Origin: JAEUMD01 sp050246945 | Lineage (GTDB): Bacteria > Pseudomonadota > Alphaproteobacteria > Rhizobiales > Hyphomicrobiaceae | Assembly: GCA_050246945.1 (NCBI GenBank) | Contig: JBFWVC010000020.1 | Coordinates: 1-64,000, forward strand | Length of the DNA: 64,000 nt | Direction: 5' to 3' | Shown: positions 51,056-61,450 of the stretch, in pieces | Layout of the letters: each line of letters begins with the position of its first letter | Position numbering within the stretch: position 1 is the first letter of the stretch | Position numbers and translations under genes: made by a program | Notes under the pieces: model-generated | Told to the model about the DNA's origin: nothing | What the model saw: only the letters and a program-made list of their open reading frames with translations | The model's database searches: none

Positions 51056-52636
51056 CTAGCTAGGGCGGCTCGTGAAGCGCTTCAGCTGGGCAAGGTTGAG
51101 TACACCGGTGGTAATTATCAGAACCGCAAAGACCGCCGCGCCGATGCCGACCACCGCCGTCAGCGCTCCAAACTTGACCGCCAGGGGCGCGTCACCCGTC
51201 ATGTATGGCGCCAGCCAGATGAGAACGCCGTAAACAGCGGCCCCCATCGCGAGGCTCGCCAACAGGATCAGCGGCAGGTTGCGGGATAAGCGTGGGTCGC
51301 TCTGAAAGTCTCCGTGGCGCCGTAACGTTACAAGCAGCATGGTGGCGTTGACCCAGGCGGCGAGTGTCGTCGCAAGCGCTATGCCGACATGCGGCATAAG
51401 CCCCATGTGCCGGAACAGGAAGAACAACGCGACGGAACCCACGACGTTCACGATCATATTGACGCCGGCATAGTACATTGGGGTCTTGGTGTCCTCGCGC
51501 GCGAAGAAGGCTGGCTGGAACACCTTGATCAATACGAAAGCTGGAAGGCCCAGCGCGAATGCCATCAAGGCGTAGGCCGCCCTGGGCGTGTCGGCCGGCA
51601 GGAAGGCGCCGCGCTCGAACAGAACGCGAATAATCGGTTCGGCGGCAACCAGAAGCGCTACAGCCGCCGGCAGCGTCAGCAGAAGAGCGAACTCGAGCGA
51701 GCGGTTCTGGGAGTCCATGGCCGAAGAATGGTCGCCAGCCCGCAAGCGGCGCGCGAGATCGGGGAGGAGGACCACGCCTACCGCGACACCGACTATGCCC
51801 AAAGGGAGCTGGTACAGCCGGTCGGCGTAATAGAGATAGGATACGGCCCCGGCCTGCATGGATGCGATTATGGTGCCGACGACGATGTTGATCTGCGTGA
51901 TGCCGCCGGAAACCAGCCCTGGAATTCCGAGCTGTACCAGTCGCCTCACTGCATCGGTGTAGCGCGGCCGGACAATTCGCAGATCAAGTCCCGCTCTTTT
52001 CACCGCGATCCAGAGCATTGCGAGCTGAGCGAAACCTGCAATGAGCACGCCGCCGGCCAGAATGTAGCCGGACTGCGGCTTGCTCGCATGGCCGAGCACG
52101 ATCGCCAGCGTGATGGCGGTGATCAGCACGACGTTGAGCAAAATGGGGGCCGCCGCAGCAGCCCAGTAGCGATGCATCGAGTTCAAGACGCCGGACAGGA
52201 GGGCGACCAGTGACATGCACGTGAGATAAGGAAACGCAATCTGCGTCAGGCGTACCGCAAGATCATATTTGTCGGGGTCGGAGATGAAGCCCGGCGCCAG
52301 AACCGCCATCAGCCATGGCATGGCGAGCACGGCGATTGCCGATACCAGGACCAGCACTAGCAGGAGTCCCGCCATGGCCTGCTCGGCGAATTCCTTTGCC
52401 GAGGCCTCTCCCTCGCCCTCCAGGCGCTTGGCGAAGAGTGGCACGAAAGCGGAGTTGAACGCCCCTTCGCCGAACAGTCTGCGAAATAGGTTGGGGAAAC
52501 GGAAGGCCACGAAAAATGCATCCGCTACCGGACCCGAACCCAAGGCCCGCGCGATCAGGATATCGCGCACGAAGCCGAGGATGCGGCTTACCATGGTCAG
52601 GCCGCCGACTGTGGCAAAGGCTTTGTAGAGTTTCAT
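51056..52636 (-). CDS. murJ: Lipid II flippase MurJ
   Basis: Fourteen-helix inner-membrane MOP-family flippase moving lipid II for peptidoglycan. 526 aa; starts MKLYKAFATVGGLTMVSRIL then GFVRDILIARALGSGPVADA, with FFVAFRFPNLFRRLFGEGAF, the Arg-rich signature of MurJ. GSVALFFLF and later helices complete the fold. Adjacent to trpS and, after an inserted gene pair, glnD. Confidence 0.95.
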   Translation of the reverse strand: MKLYKAFATVGGLTMVSRILGFVRDILIARALGSGPVADAFFVAFRFPNLFRRLFGEGAFNSAFVPLFAKRLEGEGEASAKEFAEQAMAGLLLVLVLVSAIAVLAMPWLMAVLAPGFISDPDKYDLAVRLTQIAFPYLTCMSLVALLSGVLNSMHRYWAAAAAPILLNVVLITAITLAIVLGHASKPQSGYILAGGVLIAGFAQLAMLWIAVKRAGLDLRIVRPRYTDAVRRLVQLGIPGLVSGGITQINIVVGTIIASMQAGAVSYLYYADRLYQLPLGIVGVAVGVVLLPDLARRLRAGDHSSAMDSQNRSLEFALLLTLPAAVALLVAAEPIIRVLFERGAFLPADTPRAAYALMAFALGLPAFVLIKVFQPAFFAREDTKTPMYYAGVNMIVNVVGSVALFFLFRHMGLMPHVGIALATTLAAWVNATMLLVTLRRHGDFQSDPRLSRNLPLILLASLAMGAAVYGVLIWLAPYMTGDAPLAVKFGALTAVVGIGAAVFAVLIITTGVLNLAQLKRFTSRPS

Positions 52637-52718
52637 GGGGCAACGCAGTTATCCGAGCCGCCCGTGGCTGGCAAGGGCGCATGCCGGCAGGCTCGGCAAC
52701 AGGGTCTGGGTCGTGTCT

Positions 52719-54083
52719 TCAAAGACGCGCCCTGCGTTCTTTAAAATGGGTTGCAACCACACCCGCGGCAAACCGCATCGCGCCGAGGACGGGAAGGCGC
52801 GTGGTACTGATCGTGTCGTGGATCAGGGAGAGTTCCCGGTCCAGCAGCGGCCGGGCGAGCGCCTGGGCGGCAGCTACCGGGGCAAGCGCCAGCGTCAGCG
52901 CCACGCCGGTTCCGCCGTAACCGACGTTGAGAACGATGGAGGACGAAGCGGCAGCGCGTCGGATGATCGGCAAGTCCGTCGCCGTCATATGAAACCGGCC
53001 GCCCCATGCCTCGGCGATACGAGGCAGCGGCTCGACAGCGAGCGTCGCGGCCAGATGCTTGCGCAGACCGTTCATGACTGCCGCGGGCACATCGAAATCG
53101 CCGCCGTTGGCCGCCTTCAGCTTCTCAATTCCGCCGAATATCAATCGACCTTCGTGAAGTCGATAGAAAACATAGGCTGCGTTGAGTTCGACGACGAAGC
53201 GGCCCACTGACCGACCGGCCTTCTGCAATCGCTCGACGAGGTCGGGCGGGAGCGGATCGGTTGCCAGCATGTAGTTGTGCACGACCTTGGCGTGGAGCTT
53301 TCCGGGCATAGCGATTGAGGGCGTATAGGCATTGGCGGCGATCACCACCGTTGCTGCCTTCAGTTCGCGGCCATCGGCAAGCAACACACGTGCGCCGCCG
53401 CCATGAAGGTCCTCGATGGCACGGACGGGTGCACGCTCAACGATTTTGACCCCGTGCTTGCGCGCCGCATCGGCAAGGCCGCGGACCAGGCGATATGGGT
53501 TGACGGTATGCGCCTCGGCGTTGAGCGCACGCGGCGTGCGCTGTTTGTTGCGCGAGGCAAACTCGTGCACGATTCCGGCTGCGTCCAGGACGCGAGATAC
53601 GTGGGCCAGGCCTGCATCCGTGATCCAACCCTTCGCCTCTAGCGCCATCGGGGCAGCCATCACCTCGGCGGCAGGCGCCAGGCGAGCCGCCCATCGCGCC
53701 GCTTCGGCAACCTTGCGGTTGAGCAGCCCCATAGCGCGGGCATGCTGCTCGTTGTTGAGCGCTGTCGCCAGCCAGACCGGTGCGGGGAGCGGGGACATCA
53801 GGCCGCCGTTGCGTCCGCTGGCCCCGAAGCCGACGGTCTCCGCCTCGATCACAACAACATCGGCAGCCGGCTCCAACTCCTGGATGCGGAGGGCGGTGGC
53901 AAGTCCGGCAAAGCCGCCGCCGACGATTGCAATCGAGGCTGTGGCGGGAAGGGCGTCGCCGTCTACCGACAACGGCATGCCGCCGATGCGCTGCCAGTAG
54001 CTGCGGCGAACTGCCCGACCGATCTCACCTGAAGCACACTGCGTGGCGCCCTCACCCGCGGCATCGGTCTCGATTGACGACAT
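52719..54083 (-). CDS. FAD-dependent amine oxidoreductase (DAO/PuuB-like)
   Basis: 454-aa D-amino-acid oxidase-fold flavoenzyme. From the ATG at 54083 (GGGAG six bases upstream); upstream frame is not protein-like. FAD-binding Rossmann motif SIAIVGGGFAGLATALRI (50-67), then GFGASGRNGGLMSPLPAPVW, the S/G-R-N-G-G block typical of PuuB/OrdL gamma-glutamylputrescine or sarcosine oxidases. The late LNVGYGGTGVALTLALAP is the second FAD contact. Substrate undetermined. Sits within the normal glnD-murJ junction, divergent from the FemAB-like gene. Confidence 0.88.
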   Translation of the reverse strand: MSSIETDAAGEGATQCASGEIGRAVRRSYWQRIGGMPLSVDGDALPATASIAIVGGGFAGLATALRIQELEPAADVVVIEAETVGFGASGRNGGLMSPLPAPVWLATALNNEQHARAMGLLNRKVAEAARWAARLAPAAEVMAAPMALEAKGWITDAGLAHVSRVLDAAGIVHEFASRNKQRTPRALNAEAHTVNPYRLVRGLADAARKHGVKIVERAPVRAIEDLHGGGARVLLADGRELKAATVVIAANAYTPSIAMPGKLHAKVVHNYMLATDPLPPDLVERLQKAGRSVGRFVVELNAAYVFYRLHEGRLIFGGIEKLKAANGGDFDVPAAVMNGLRKHLAATLAVEPLPRIAEAWGGRFHMTATDLPIIRRAAASSSIVLNVGYGGTGVALTLALAPVAAAQALARPLLDRELSLIHDTISTTRLPVLGAMRFAAGVVATHFKERRARL

Positions 54084-54223
54084 GAAACGCTCCCGTCCTG
54101 CGGCGCCGACTTCACAATCCATGCTGCAGCCTATTCGGCAGACCCGAGGGATGCTGTTCCAACGGGAACTGCGCTGCGGCGACGGCCTGGCGATGGTGGG
54201 ACAACAAACGAGGAGATTGCCCC

Positions 54224-55513
54224 ATGGCACACATCGCCGAGACCGCCACGAACGTGTCCGCCGCGCCGCGTCTAATACCGGCGCTGGATCTGTCGACGGC
54301 GCCCGGCTTTCGTCGCCGCGTCGACAGCGTTCCGCGCAATGCACCTTTCGACGGCGTTGTCACCCGCCATCATGCGTCCGTTTGCGAAATTGAAGAAGCG
54401 GAATGGAACCGTCTGTTTCCTGACGCATGCGAGGATTGGGGGTATTTCCGCGGCATCGAGCTTTCCGGATCGAGCCATTTCTCATTCTCGGCGGTTGCCG
54501 CCTACAAGGGCGGGCGGCTCATTGCGGCGGCTCCGGTCTTCCGTCTCGACTATCGCCTGGACATGACCCTGCCGGATGGCCTCAAAGCGGTCGGCGACTG
54601 GCTGGCGAGAGTTGCACCGCGGCTGGTCAAGGTTCCGGTACTCGGCTTGGGATCGCCCATGACCGAAGAATGCCCCATCGGCTTTGACGGCTCGCTCGAC
54701 GAACATTGCCGCACGAATGCGGTTGCCGCACTCGTGGATGCCCTCGAAGAGCACGCGAAGGCCGAGAAGGTAAAGATTCTGGCGCTCAAGGATGTCACGG
54801 ACCGCGATGCGCAATGGGCAAGCGCAACGCTCGACCGGAAGGGCTTCGCGCGCATGGCCTCGCTGCCGGTGGCGGTGCTGCCGCTGCCTTTCGCTACGTT
54901 CGAGGACTATCTCCGAAGCATGCCATCGAAGAAGCGCAGCGACATTCGCAAGAAGCTCAGGGGCGCGGCAGACGTCAAGGTCGAGTTCCGCGACGACGTC
55001 GAGGATGTCTATGACGAGATTCTTGCACTCTACCGGGCGACGCGTGCCAACCGCAAGGCCAGCTACGAGGCGTTCGACGAGGTTCCGGAAGACTATTTCC
55101 GCGAGGTTATGGCCAGATCGGGCGGCAAGGCCCGCGCGCTGTTATTCCGGCTGGACGGGCGGCTTGTCAGCTTCTGTCTCTTCATGGTCGAGAAGGACAG
55201 GGTGATCGGCAAGTTCGTCGGCATGGACTACAAGGTAGCGCGGGCGCACAACCTCTACTTCCTCAACTGGATGACGGTCGTGCGCTACTGCATCGAGAAC
55301 GGCATCCCCAACCTGCAGACCGGCCAGACCACCTACGCCGTCAAGGTGCGTCTGGGCTGCAAGCTGAAGCGCTCCTGGATCTATTTCAAGTACACCGGCC
55401 GCGTGCTTGGCCCACTCATCCGGACGCTAGGTCCGCGCTTCTCGTTCGAGGACGTCGATCCGGAGCTCGGCGAACTCGGCGAGAAGGCCGTCTACCTGGC
55501 TCCTGAGGCCTGA
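54224..55513 (+). CDS. FemAB/BioF2-like N-acyltransferase
   Basis: 429 aa with AGGAG before the ATG, the only plus-strand gene between 48 and 61 kb. GNAT-superfamily fold: N-terminal half VTRHHASVCEIEEAEWNRLF and AAYKGGRLIAAAPVF, C-terminal catalytic half LPFATFEDYLRSMPSKKRSD, ARALLFRLDGRLVSFCLFMV, GKFVGMDYKVARAHNLYFLN. The last block (M/G-x-D ... A-x-x-LYF) is typical of CelD/BioF2-type acyltransferases. A possible role in peptide, lipid or polysaccharide acylation is inference. Divergent from the FAD oxidoreductase across 140 bp, so the two may be co-regulated. Confidence 0.8.
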   Translation: MAHIAETATNVSAAPRLIPALDLSTAPGFRRRVDSVPRNAPFDGVVTRHHASVCEIEEAEWNRLFPDACEDWGYFRGIELSGSSHFSFSAVAAYKGGRLIAAAPVFRLDYRLDMTLPDGLKAVGDWLARVAPRLVKVPVLGLGSPMTEECPIGFDGSLDEHCRTNAVAALVDALEEHAKAEKVKILALKDVTDRDAQWASATLDRKGFARMASLPVAVLPLPFATFEDYLRSMPSKKRSDIRKKLRGAADVKVEFRDDVEDVYDEILALYRATRANRKASYEAFDEVPEDYFREVMARSGGKARALLFRLDGRLVSFCLFMVEKDRVIGKFVGMDYKVARAHNLYFLNWMTVVRYCIENGIPNLQTGQTTYAVKVRLGCKLKRSWIYFKYTGRVLGPLIRTLGPRFSFEDVDPELGELGEKAVYLAPEA

Positions 55514-55549
55514 CCGGACCCAAGGCGCGAACTGCGCAATGACTACGTG

Positions 55550-58378
55550 TCAGGCGCTTTCGTCTTGGGCGGACTCAGCGTCCATGATCTCGATTAGCAC
55601 GTTCTCGATCGACTTCTGTCGCGCATCGCTGACGATCTTCTTGGACGTCAGATCGGTGACATAGAAGACGTCGACAGCCTTCTCGCCGAACGTGGTGATG
55701 TGCGCCGACGAAATGTCGAGATTGAGGTCCGATAGTGCGCTAGTTAGGTCGTAGAGAAGGCCTGGACGATCACGGCATGCGACTTCGATTACCGTGAACT
55801 GATTGGACAAAGAATTGTCGATGATCACCTCCGGCGCAACCGAGAAAGCCTCGACGCGGCGTTCTATCGGGCGGCGCTTCTCCAGCAGCGTCTTCATGCG
55901 AACGTCACCCCGCAAGAGTTTTTCGATGGTCTGACTGATGCGGCGAGCGCGGCGATCCTCGTCCTCGTCGTTGGGTAATTCGCGCTGGAGAAGGAATGTG
56001 TCGAGGGCGAAACCGTCGCGCGTGGTCGTGATGTGTGCGCCCAGAATGTTGGCGCCCGACACCGCACACGACCCGGCGAACAGCGACAGCAAGCGCGGGT
56101 GGTTGGGCGCTAAAACGGTGAGTTCCGTAATCGCAGTGAATGCATCCGTCGAATGGTGCGTGGCAAGTTTGACACCGGCCTGCATGGCTCTTGCGACGAG
56201 ATGTGCGTGCTCGATATGCTGGCGCGTCTCGAATCGCATCCAATAGTCCGGGTAGAACCGCTCGATGTGTTTCTCGATGAAACCGGCGTCGAGGTCGGGC
56301 GTGCCGGCACGCAGCGCGGCCTGCGCTTCCGCGACCTTCTCTGCGAGACCGGCCTTGCCGTAGCCGCCGGTCAACACGGCCTCCGTTTCGTAGTACAGAG
56401 TGCGAAGGAGCTGGCCCTTCCAGCCATTCCAGGTATCGGGACCGACGGCGCGAATATCAGCGACAGTCAAGAGGAGCAGGAGCTTCAACCGCTCCAGACT
56501 CTGCACGACCCCTGCGAAATCCTGAATGGTCTTGGGATCGGAGATGTCGCGGCTCTGGGCGATATTGCTCATCGTCAGATGCTGCTCGATGAGCCAGACG
56601 ACCGTATCTGTCTCGGCGGGGGTCAGGCCCAATCGCGGACACAGCTCGCGTGCGATGCGGCCTCCAACGATCGAGTGATCCTCGTTGCGACCCTTGCCGA
56701 TGTCGTGCAGGAAAGCAGCGACGAAGAGAACGCGCCGGTTCTTGATCGATTTGATGATGCCGGTGGACAAAGGCAGCTCGCCATGGCTGCCGCCCCGTTC
56801 GATCTCGGTCAGCTTGCCGACCGTGCGGATCAGATGCTCGTCAACCGTGTAGTGATGGTACATATTGAACTGCATCATGCCGACCACACGGCGAAACGCG
56901 GGAATGAAGCGCGCAAGCACGCCAGCCTCGCTCATGCGGCGCAACGTGGCTTCCGGATTGACCCGTCCTGTCAGCAGCTCGACGAAGATGCGGTTGGCTT
57001 CCGGATCGGCCTGAAGCGAATGATTGACGCTGGGCAACGCTCTGCGGATCAGGCGCAACGCGTCGGGATGCAGATAGGTGTCGGTGTGCTCGGCGCGGGC
57101 GAAGAAGCGGATGATGTTGACCGGGTCGCGCTTGAAGACATCCTTGTCGCGAACGTTGATTCGGTCGTTTTCGATCCGAAAGTCTGTCTTCTGGCGGACC
57201 TCGCGGCGCGTGCGCCAGGACAGCGGATTGAGCAGGCGGTTGAGGCCCGGCGCGGTCTTGAGCTGTTGAATCTCGAGGGTGTTGCAGAGGATGGTTGTGA
57301 GGTCGCCGACGTCCTTAGCAACAAGGAAATAGTGCTTCATGAAACGCTCTACCGCACGCAAGCCGCCGTGGCGCTTGTAGCCGAGCCTCTCGGCCATCGC
57401 CTCCTGCACGTCAAATGAAAGGCGTTCTACCGGCCGGCCCGTGAGGAAATGCAGGAAGCAGCGTACGGTCCAGAGGAAGTCCTCGCACTTTTCGAATGTG
57501 CGGACCTCGTCAGCGGTGAAAATTCCCCGCTCGACCATCGCCTGGCCGACACCTTCGCCATAGAGATACTTCGAAAGCCAGTGCAAGGTGTGCAGGTCGC
57601 GCAGACCGCCCTTGCCGTCCTTGATGTTCGGCTCGACACGGTAGCGGGACTCTCCCGAGCGCCTGTGCCGGTCATCGCGCTCCTGCATCTTGGCGTCGAT
57701 GAACGCGCGGGCCGTACCGCGCACGACATCTGTCCGAAAGCGCTGCTCCAGCTCCGCAAAGAGTTGCGCGTCGCCCAGAATCAGCCGGCTGTCGAGAATG
57801 GCAGTGCGGATCGTGAGATCGGCAAACGAGAGCTTCACGCACTGATCGACGTTGCGGGTCGCGTGGCCGACCTTGAAACCCAGATCCCACAAAAGATAGA
57901 GCATGTATTCGGCGACGCTTTCGCCCCATGGCGTCTGCTTGTAGGGCAGCAGGAAAAGCAGATCTATGTCCGAGCCCGGCGCCAGGAGGCCACGGCCGTA
58001 CCCGCCGGTCGCAACAATCGCCATGCGCTCTGCATCGGAGGGGTTCGTCGCGCGGTATACGTGCGTCGTCGTATAATCAAAGATCAGGCTGATCAGTTCG
58101 TCCTGAAACAAGGACAGGCCGGCAGCGCAGCGGCGTCCGTTGCCGTCTGCATTCAGTCCTGCCTCAGCCGCGGCGTGCGCGCCCGCGACAAGGAGCTTCA
58201 GGCGATCGAGCAACTGCGGGCGAGCATCGAGTGCGTTCGGCGCAGCGTTGAAGATCGATGTCAGCTCCTGTCGCAGCTGATCTGTATGGAAGTAAGGTGC
58301 TGCGGATTCGAGTGGTTTGTCCATGTCGGCCAGCATAGGGGCTTGATTCCTCGGCGTCAGGTGTAAACGCGTCGCCAT
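55550..58378 (-). CDS. glnD: [Protein-PII] uridylyltransferase/uridylyl-removing enzyme
   Basis: Nitrogen-status sensor that uridylylates or de-uridylylates PII. 942 aa from the ATG at 58378 (58336 or 58324 possible). Nucleotidyltransferase domain with GGYGRGLLAPGSDIDLLFLL (125-144), HD domain FLHDIGKGRNEDHSIVGG, and two C-terminal ACT domains (VIEVACRDRPGLLYDLTSAL and related). Usual order mutS-glnD on the minus strand. The next gene downstream on this strand is the FAD oxidoreductase, not murJ. Confidence 0.95.
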   Translation of the reverse strand: MATRLHLTPRNQAPMLADMDKPLESAAPYFHTDQLRQELTSIFNAAPNALDARPQLLDRLKLLVAGAHAAAEAGLNADGNGRRCAAGLSLFQDELISLIFDYTTTHVYRATNPSDAERMAIVATGGYGRGLLAPGSDIDLLFLLPYKQTPWGESVAEYMLYLLWDLGFKVGHATRNVDQCVKLSFADLTIRTAILDSRLILGDAQLFAELEQRFRTDVVRGTARAFIDAKMQERDDRHRRSGESRYRVEPNIKDGKGGLRDLHTLHWLSKYLYGEGVGQAMVERGIFTADEVRTFEKCEDFLWTVRCFLHFLTGRPVERLSFDVQEAMAERLGYKRHGGLRAVERFMKHYFLVAKDVGDLTTILCNTLEIQQLKTAPGLNRLLNPLSWRTRREVRQKTDFRIENDRINVRDKDVFKRDPVNIIRFFARAEHTDTYLHPDALRLIRRALPSVNHSLQADPEANRIFVELLTGRVNPEATLRRMSEAGVLARFIPAFRRVVGMMQFNMYHHYTVDEHLIRTVGKLTEIERGGSHGELPLSTGIIKSIKNRRVLFVAAFLHDIGKGRNEDHSIVGGRIARELCPRLGLTPAETDTVVWLIEQHLTMSNIAQSRDISDPKTIQDFAGVVQSLERLKLLLLLTVADIRAVGPDTWNGWKGQLLRTLYYETEAVLTGGYGKAGLAEKVAEAQAALRAGTPDLDAGFIEKHIERFYPDYWMRFETRQHIEHAHLVARAMQAGVKLATHHSTDAFTAITELTVLAPNHPRLLSLFAGSCAVSGANILGAHITTTRDGFALDTFLLQRELPNDEDEDRRARRISQTIEKLLRGDVRMKTLLEKRRPIERRVEAFSVAPEVIIDNSLSNQFTVIEVACRDRPGLLYDLTSALSDLNLDISSAHITTFGEKAVDVFYVTDLTSKKIVSDARQKSIENVLIEIMDAESAQDESA

Positions 58379-58400
58379 GACGTCTACAGTTGGGCTGATG

Positions 58401-61235
58401 TCAGGATTTACGCAACATTTGCTTCAATCGATAGAGCTCGTCGAGTGCTGCTCGAGGCGTCAACTCGTCGAGATTCAGGGACTGGAGCGTTGTCTCGACG
58501 GTCGAGGGGCCGCGCTCATCGGCAAGCGGATTCGTCGGACGCGCGGCGGCGAACAATGGCAAGTCATCGAGAGCTTCGGTGCCGCCGCGGCGCGCGTCCG
58601 ATTTCTCGAGCTGTCGCAGCACTTCCGCCGCGCGTGCGACAACGCTTGGGGGCAGGCCGGCCAATTTGGCTACCTGGATGCCGTAGGAACGGTCGGCAGC
58701 ACCTTTCCGCACCTTGTGGAGGAAGACGATCTCATCGTGCCATTCCTTCACGTCGACGGTGACGTTGGTCACTCCGGCCAGGCGTCCTTCCAGCGCTGTC
58801 AGCTCATGATAGTGGGTGGCAAACAAGGCGCGGCAGCGCGATACCTCGTGCAGATACTCGACGGTCGCCCATGCGATGGAAAGGCCGTCGAAGGTGGCGG
58901 TGCCGCGGCCGATCTCGTCGAGGATGACGAGTGAGCGGTCGGTCGCCTGATTGAGAATGCCTGCGGTCTCGACCATTTCGACCATGAAGGTGGAGCGACC
59001 GCGGGCGATATCGTCCGACGCACCGACGCGGGAAAAGAGTCGATCGACGATGCCGATGTGAGCGGAGCGCGCAGGCACATAAGACCCCATCTGGGCGAGA
59101 ACGGCCATCAACGCGTTCTGGCGCAGGAAGGTTGACTTGCCTGCCATGTTGGGACCGGTGACGAGCCAGATCCGTGCATCCTCACCTTCATCGAACCCGG
59201 TCGGCCGTGACGCCTCGGCTCGACCCAGAACGCAGTCGTTCTCGATGAAGGGTCCGGCGAGCGCCGCAGCCAGCGCCTGCTCGACAACCGGATGGCGGCC
59301 GTCGCGGATAGCGAAGGCCTCGCTCATATCGATCTCGGGGCGAACGTAGCCCTCGCGGTGGGCGAGATCGGCCAGTGCGGCGGTCACGTCAAGATCGGCG
59401 AGCGCAGCGGCAATTTCGCCAAGAGGCCGTTCGGCGGCGGCGATATCGGCCGCGAGTGCAGCGAAGACCTCCTGCTCGATGGCGAGCGCACGCTCAGCAG
59501 CGGAAGCGATGCGGCCTTCCGTCTCGATCAGCTCGTCGGTGGTGAAGCGCACCGCGTTGGCCATGGTCTGGCGGTGCCGGAAGGTCGCCGACATTGGCTC
59601 AGACAACAGCGGCTTGGCGTTGAGCTGTGTGACTTCAATGAAGTAGCCCAGGATGTTGTTGTGGCGGACCTTCAACGATCTTATCCCGGTCTCCTCACCG
59701 TAACGCGCTTCCAGCGCCGCCAAGACCTGACGGCTCCGGTCGCGAAGCGCGATCGCATCGTCGAGTTCCGTGGCGTAGCCCGCACGCACGAAGCCGCCAT
59801 CGCGTTTCAAGTGCGGAAGGTCATCGGCGAGTGCGGCGGCAAGCGCGGTAGAAAGCGAACCTGCGGCCTGACCGAGGCATGATGCCGTTTCCGCCAGTTC
59901 GGCCGGCAGCCCCATCGGGCGCGACCGGGCGACCAGCAGCGTCGCCGCACTCTCGGCCGCCGCCAAAGCGTCGCGGATCACTCCCAGATCGCGCGGCCCG
60001 CCACGACCGAATGCAAGGCGGGACACGGCGCGGGCGATGTCGGGAGTGCCTTTGAGCGTTGAACGCAGATCCTCACGCAGCGTCTGTTCCTCGACCAAAT
60101 AACCCACGGCATCGAGGCGGGCATGAATCCGCGCAGAATCGCGCAGGGGCGCGCTGAGACGTGCGGCAAGCTCGCGCGCGCCGGGTCCGGTCACTGTGCG
60201 GTCGATGGAGGCCAGAAGGCTGCCCTGCTTTTCACCGGACGATGAACGGACCAGCTCGAGGCTCGAACGGCTCGCCGCATCGATCACCAGCGCCGCATCC
60301 GCCCCGGTCCGGCGCGGCGGACGCAGCACTGGCTGCTTGCCGATCTGGGTGAGGTCCACATATTTCAGCAATGCGCCGACAGCCGCCAGTTCGGCGCGGG
60401 AGAACGCGCCAAAGCCGCCCAGCTCGTTGACGCCTAGGCGGCATTTCAAGCCCCGTTCGCCGGACAGAGAATCAAAATGCGCGGCAGGCATGGGCGTCGC
60501 GGCTGCGCCGGCGATGTCCACCCATTGGCGGAAATCGGGCTCGGCGAGCAGGCTCTCGGAGCAGATCACCTCGCCCGGAGACAAGCGCACCAATTCACCT
60601 GGCAGATCGGCGCCGGTGGTTTCGCCGACCTCGCACTCACCGGTGGAAATGTCGAGCGACGCCAGCGCCACGACCTGGTCCGATCCGATCACGGGGCCGT
60701 CACCGCCACCGGGAGCTCGGAAAACCGAGGTGAGATAATTGCGCGCCCTGTCGTCGAGCAACGTTTCTTCGGTCAGCGTGCCCGGCGTCACGAGGCGGAC
60801 GACATCGCGCTTGACCACCGCCTTCGAGCCGCGCTTCCTTGCCTCCGCTGGATCCTCAAGCTGCTCGCACACGGCGACGCGGTAGCCCTGGCGGATCAAG
60901 CGTTGCAGATACTCATCGGCTCGGTGAATCGGTACGCCGCACATCTGGATATCCTCGCCCAGATGCTTGCCGCGCTTGGTCAGCACAATTCCGAGAGCAG
61001 CAGAGGCGACGACGGCATCTTCGAAGAATAGCTCGTAGAAATCGCCCATCCGGTACCAGAGTAGACTGTCGGGATTGGCGGCCTTGATCTCAAGGTATTG
61101 AGCCATCGACGGCGTGACATCGGCGGCCGCGTGTTGGCGCAAAGTGGCGTGGTCGGCGCCTGCAGTCGCGGTTGTGGCCGCCGGCGTGTCCTCCACCTCA
61201 GCTCTTTCGGCCGTACGCGCGCGACGTCGCTTCAT
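58401..61235 (-). CDS. mutS: DNA mismatch repair protein MutS
   Basis: Mismatch-recognition ATPase, 944 aa from the ATG at 61235 with GGGTGAG upstream. Mismatch-reading Phe-x-Glu is in WYRMGDFYELFFEDAV. Walker A GPNMAGKSTFLRQNALMAVL (about 700), Walker B VILDEIGRGTATFDGLS, switch ATHYHEL. The N-terminus carries about 45 extra Ala/Thr/Arg-rich residues before the mismatch domain; the total exceeds E. coli MutS (853) by about 90. A C-terminal dimer/tetramer helix is present (LDELTPRAALDELYRLKQML). Divergent from maeB. Confidence 0.96.
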   Translation of the reverse strand: MKRRRARTAERAEVEDTPAATTATAGADHATLRQHAAADVTPSMAQYLEIKAANPDSLLWYRMGDFYELFFEDAVVASAALGIVLTKRGKHLGEDIQMCGVPIHRADEYLQRLIRQGYRVAVCEQLEDPAEARKRGSKAVVKRDVVRLVTPGTLTEETLLDDRARNYLTSVFRAPGGGDGPVIGSDQVVALASLDISTGECEVGETTGADLPGELVRLSPGEVICSESLLAEPDFRQWVDIAGAAATPMPAAHFDSLSGERGLKCRLGVNELGGFGAFSRAELAAVGALLKYVDLTQIGKQPVLRPPRRTGADAALVIDAASRSSLELVRSSSGEKQGSLLASIDRTVTGPGARELAARLSAPLRDSARIHARLDAVGYLVEEQTLREDLRSTLKGTPDIARAVSRLAFGRGGPRDLGVIRDALAAAESAATLLVARSRPMGLPAELAETASCLGQAAGSLSTALAAALADDLPHLKRDGGFVRAGYATELDDAIALRDRSRQVLAALEARYGEETGIRSLKVRHNNILGYFIEVTQLNAKPLLSEPMSATFRHRQTMANAVRFTTDELIETEGRIASAAERALAIEQEVFAALAADIAAAERPLGEIAAALADLDVTAALADLAHREGYVRPEIDMSEAFAIRDGRHPVVEQALAAALAGPFIENDCVLGRAEASRPTGFDEGEDARIWLVTGPNMAGKSTFLRQNALMAVLAQMGSYVPARSAHIGIVDRLFSRVGASDDIARGRSTFMVEMVETAGILNQATDRSLVILDEIGRGTATFDGLSIAWATVEYLHEVSRCRALFATHYHELTALEGRLAGVTNVTVDVKEWHDEIVFLHKVRKGAADRSYGIQVAKLAGLPPSVVARAAEVLRQLEKSDARRGGTEALDDLPLFAAARPTNPLADERGPSTVETTLQSLNLDELTPRAALDELYRLKQMLRKS

Positions 61236-61450
61236 CTCACCCCCGGGGCCCAATTTCCGCAGCTTCCCAAATCAAACCATTGCTGGCCTCGCGCCCGGGC
61301 CATCCCGACCGCGACGCCGTAGACAGATCGGGTTAACCACACCATTACCGTCACGCATAGCGCGTCGGTATCGCTCAGGGAACGGCTGCTTATGGAGGGC
61401 TCGGGCCGCGGCCAGACCAGGAATGCGATGGTGGACCTGGTGTGGTGCTC

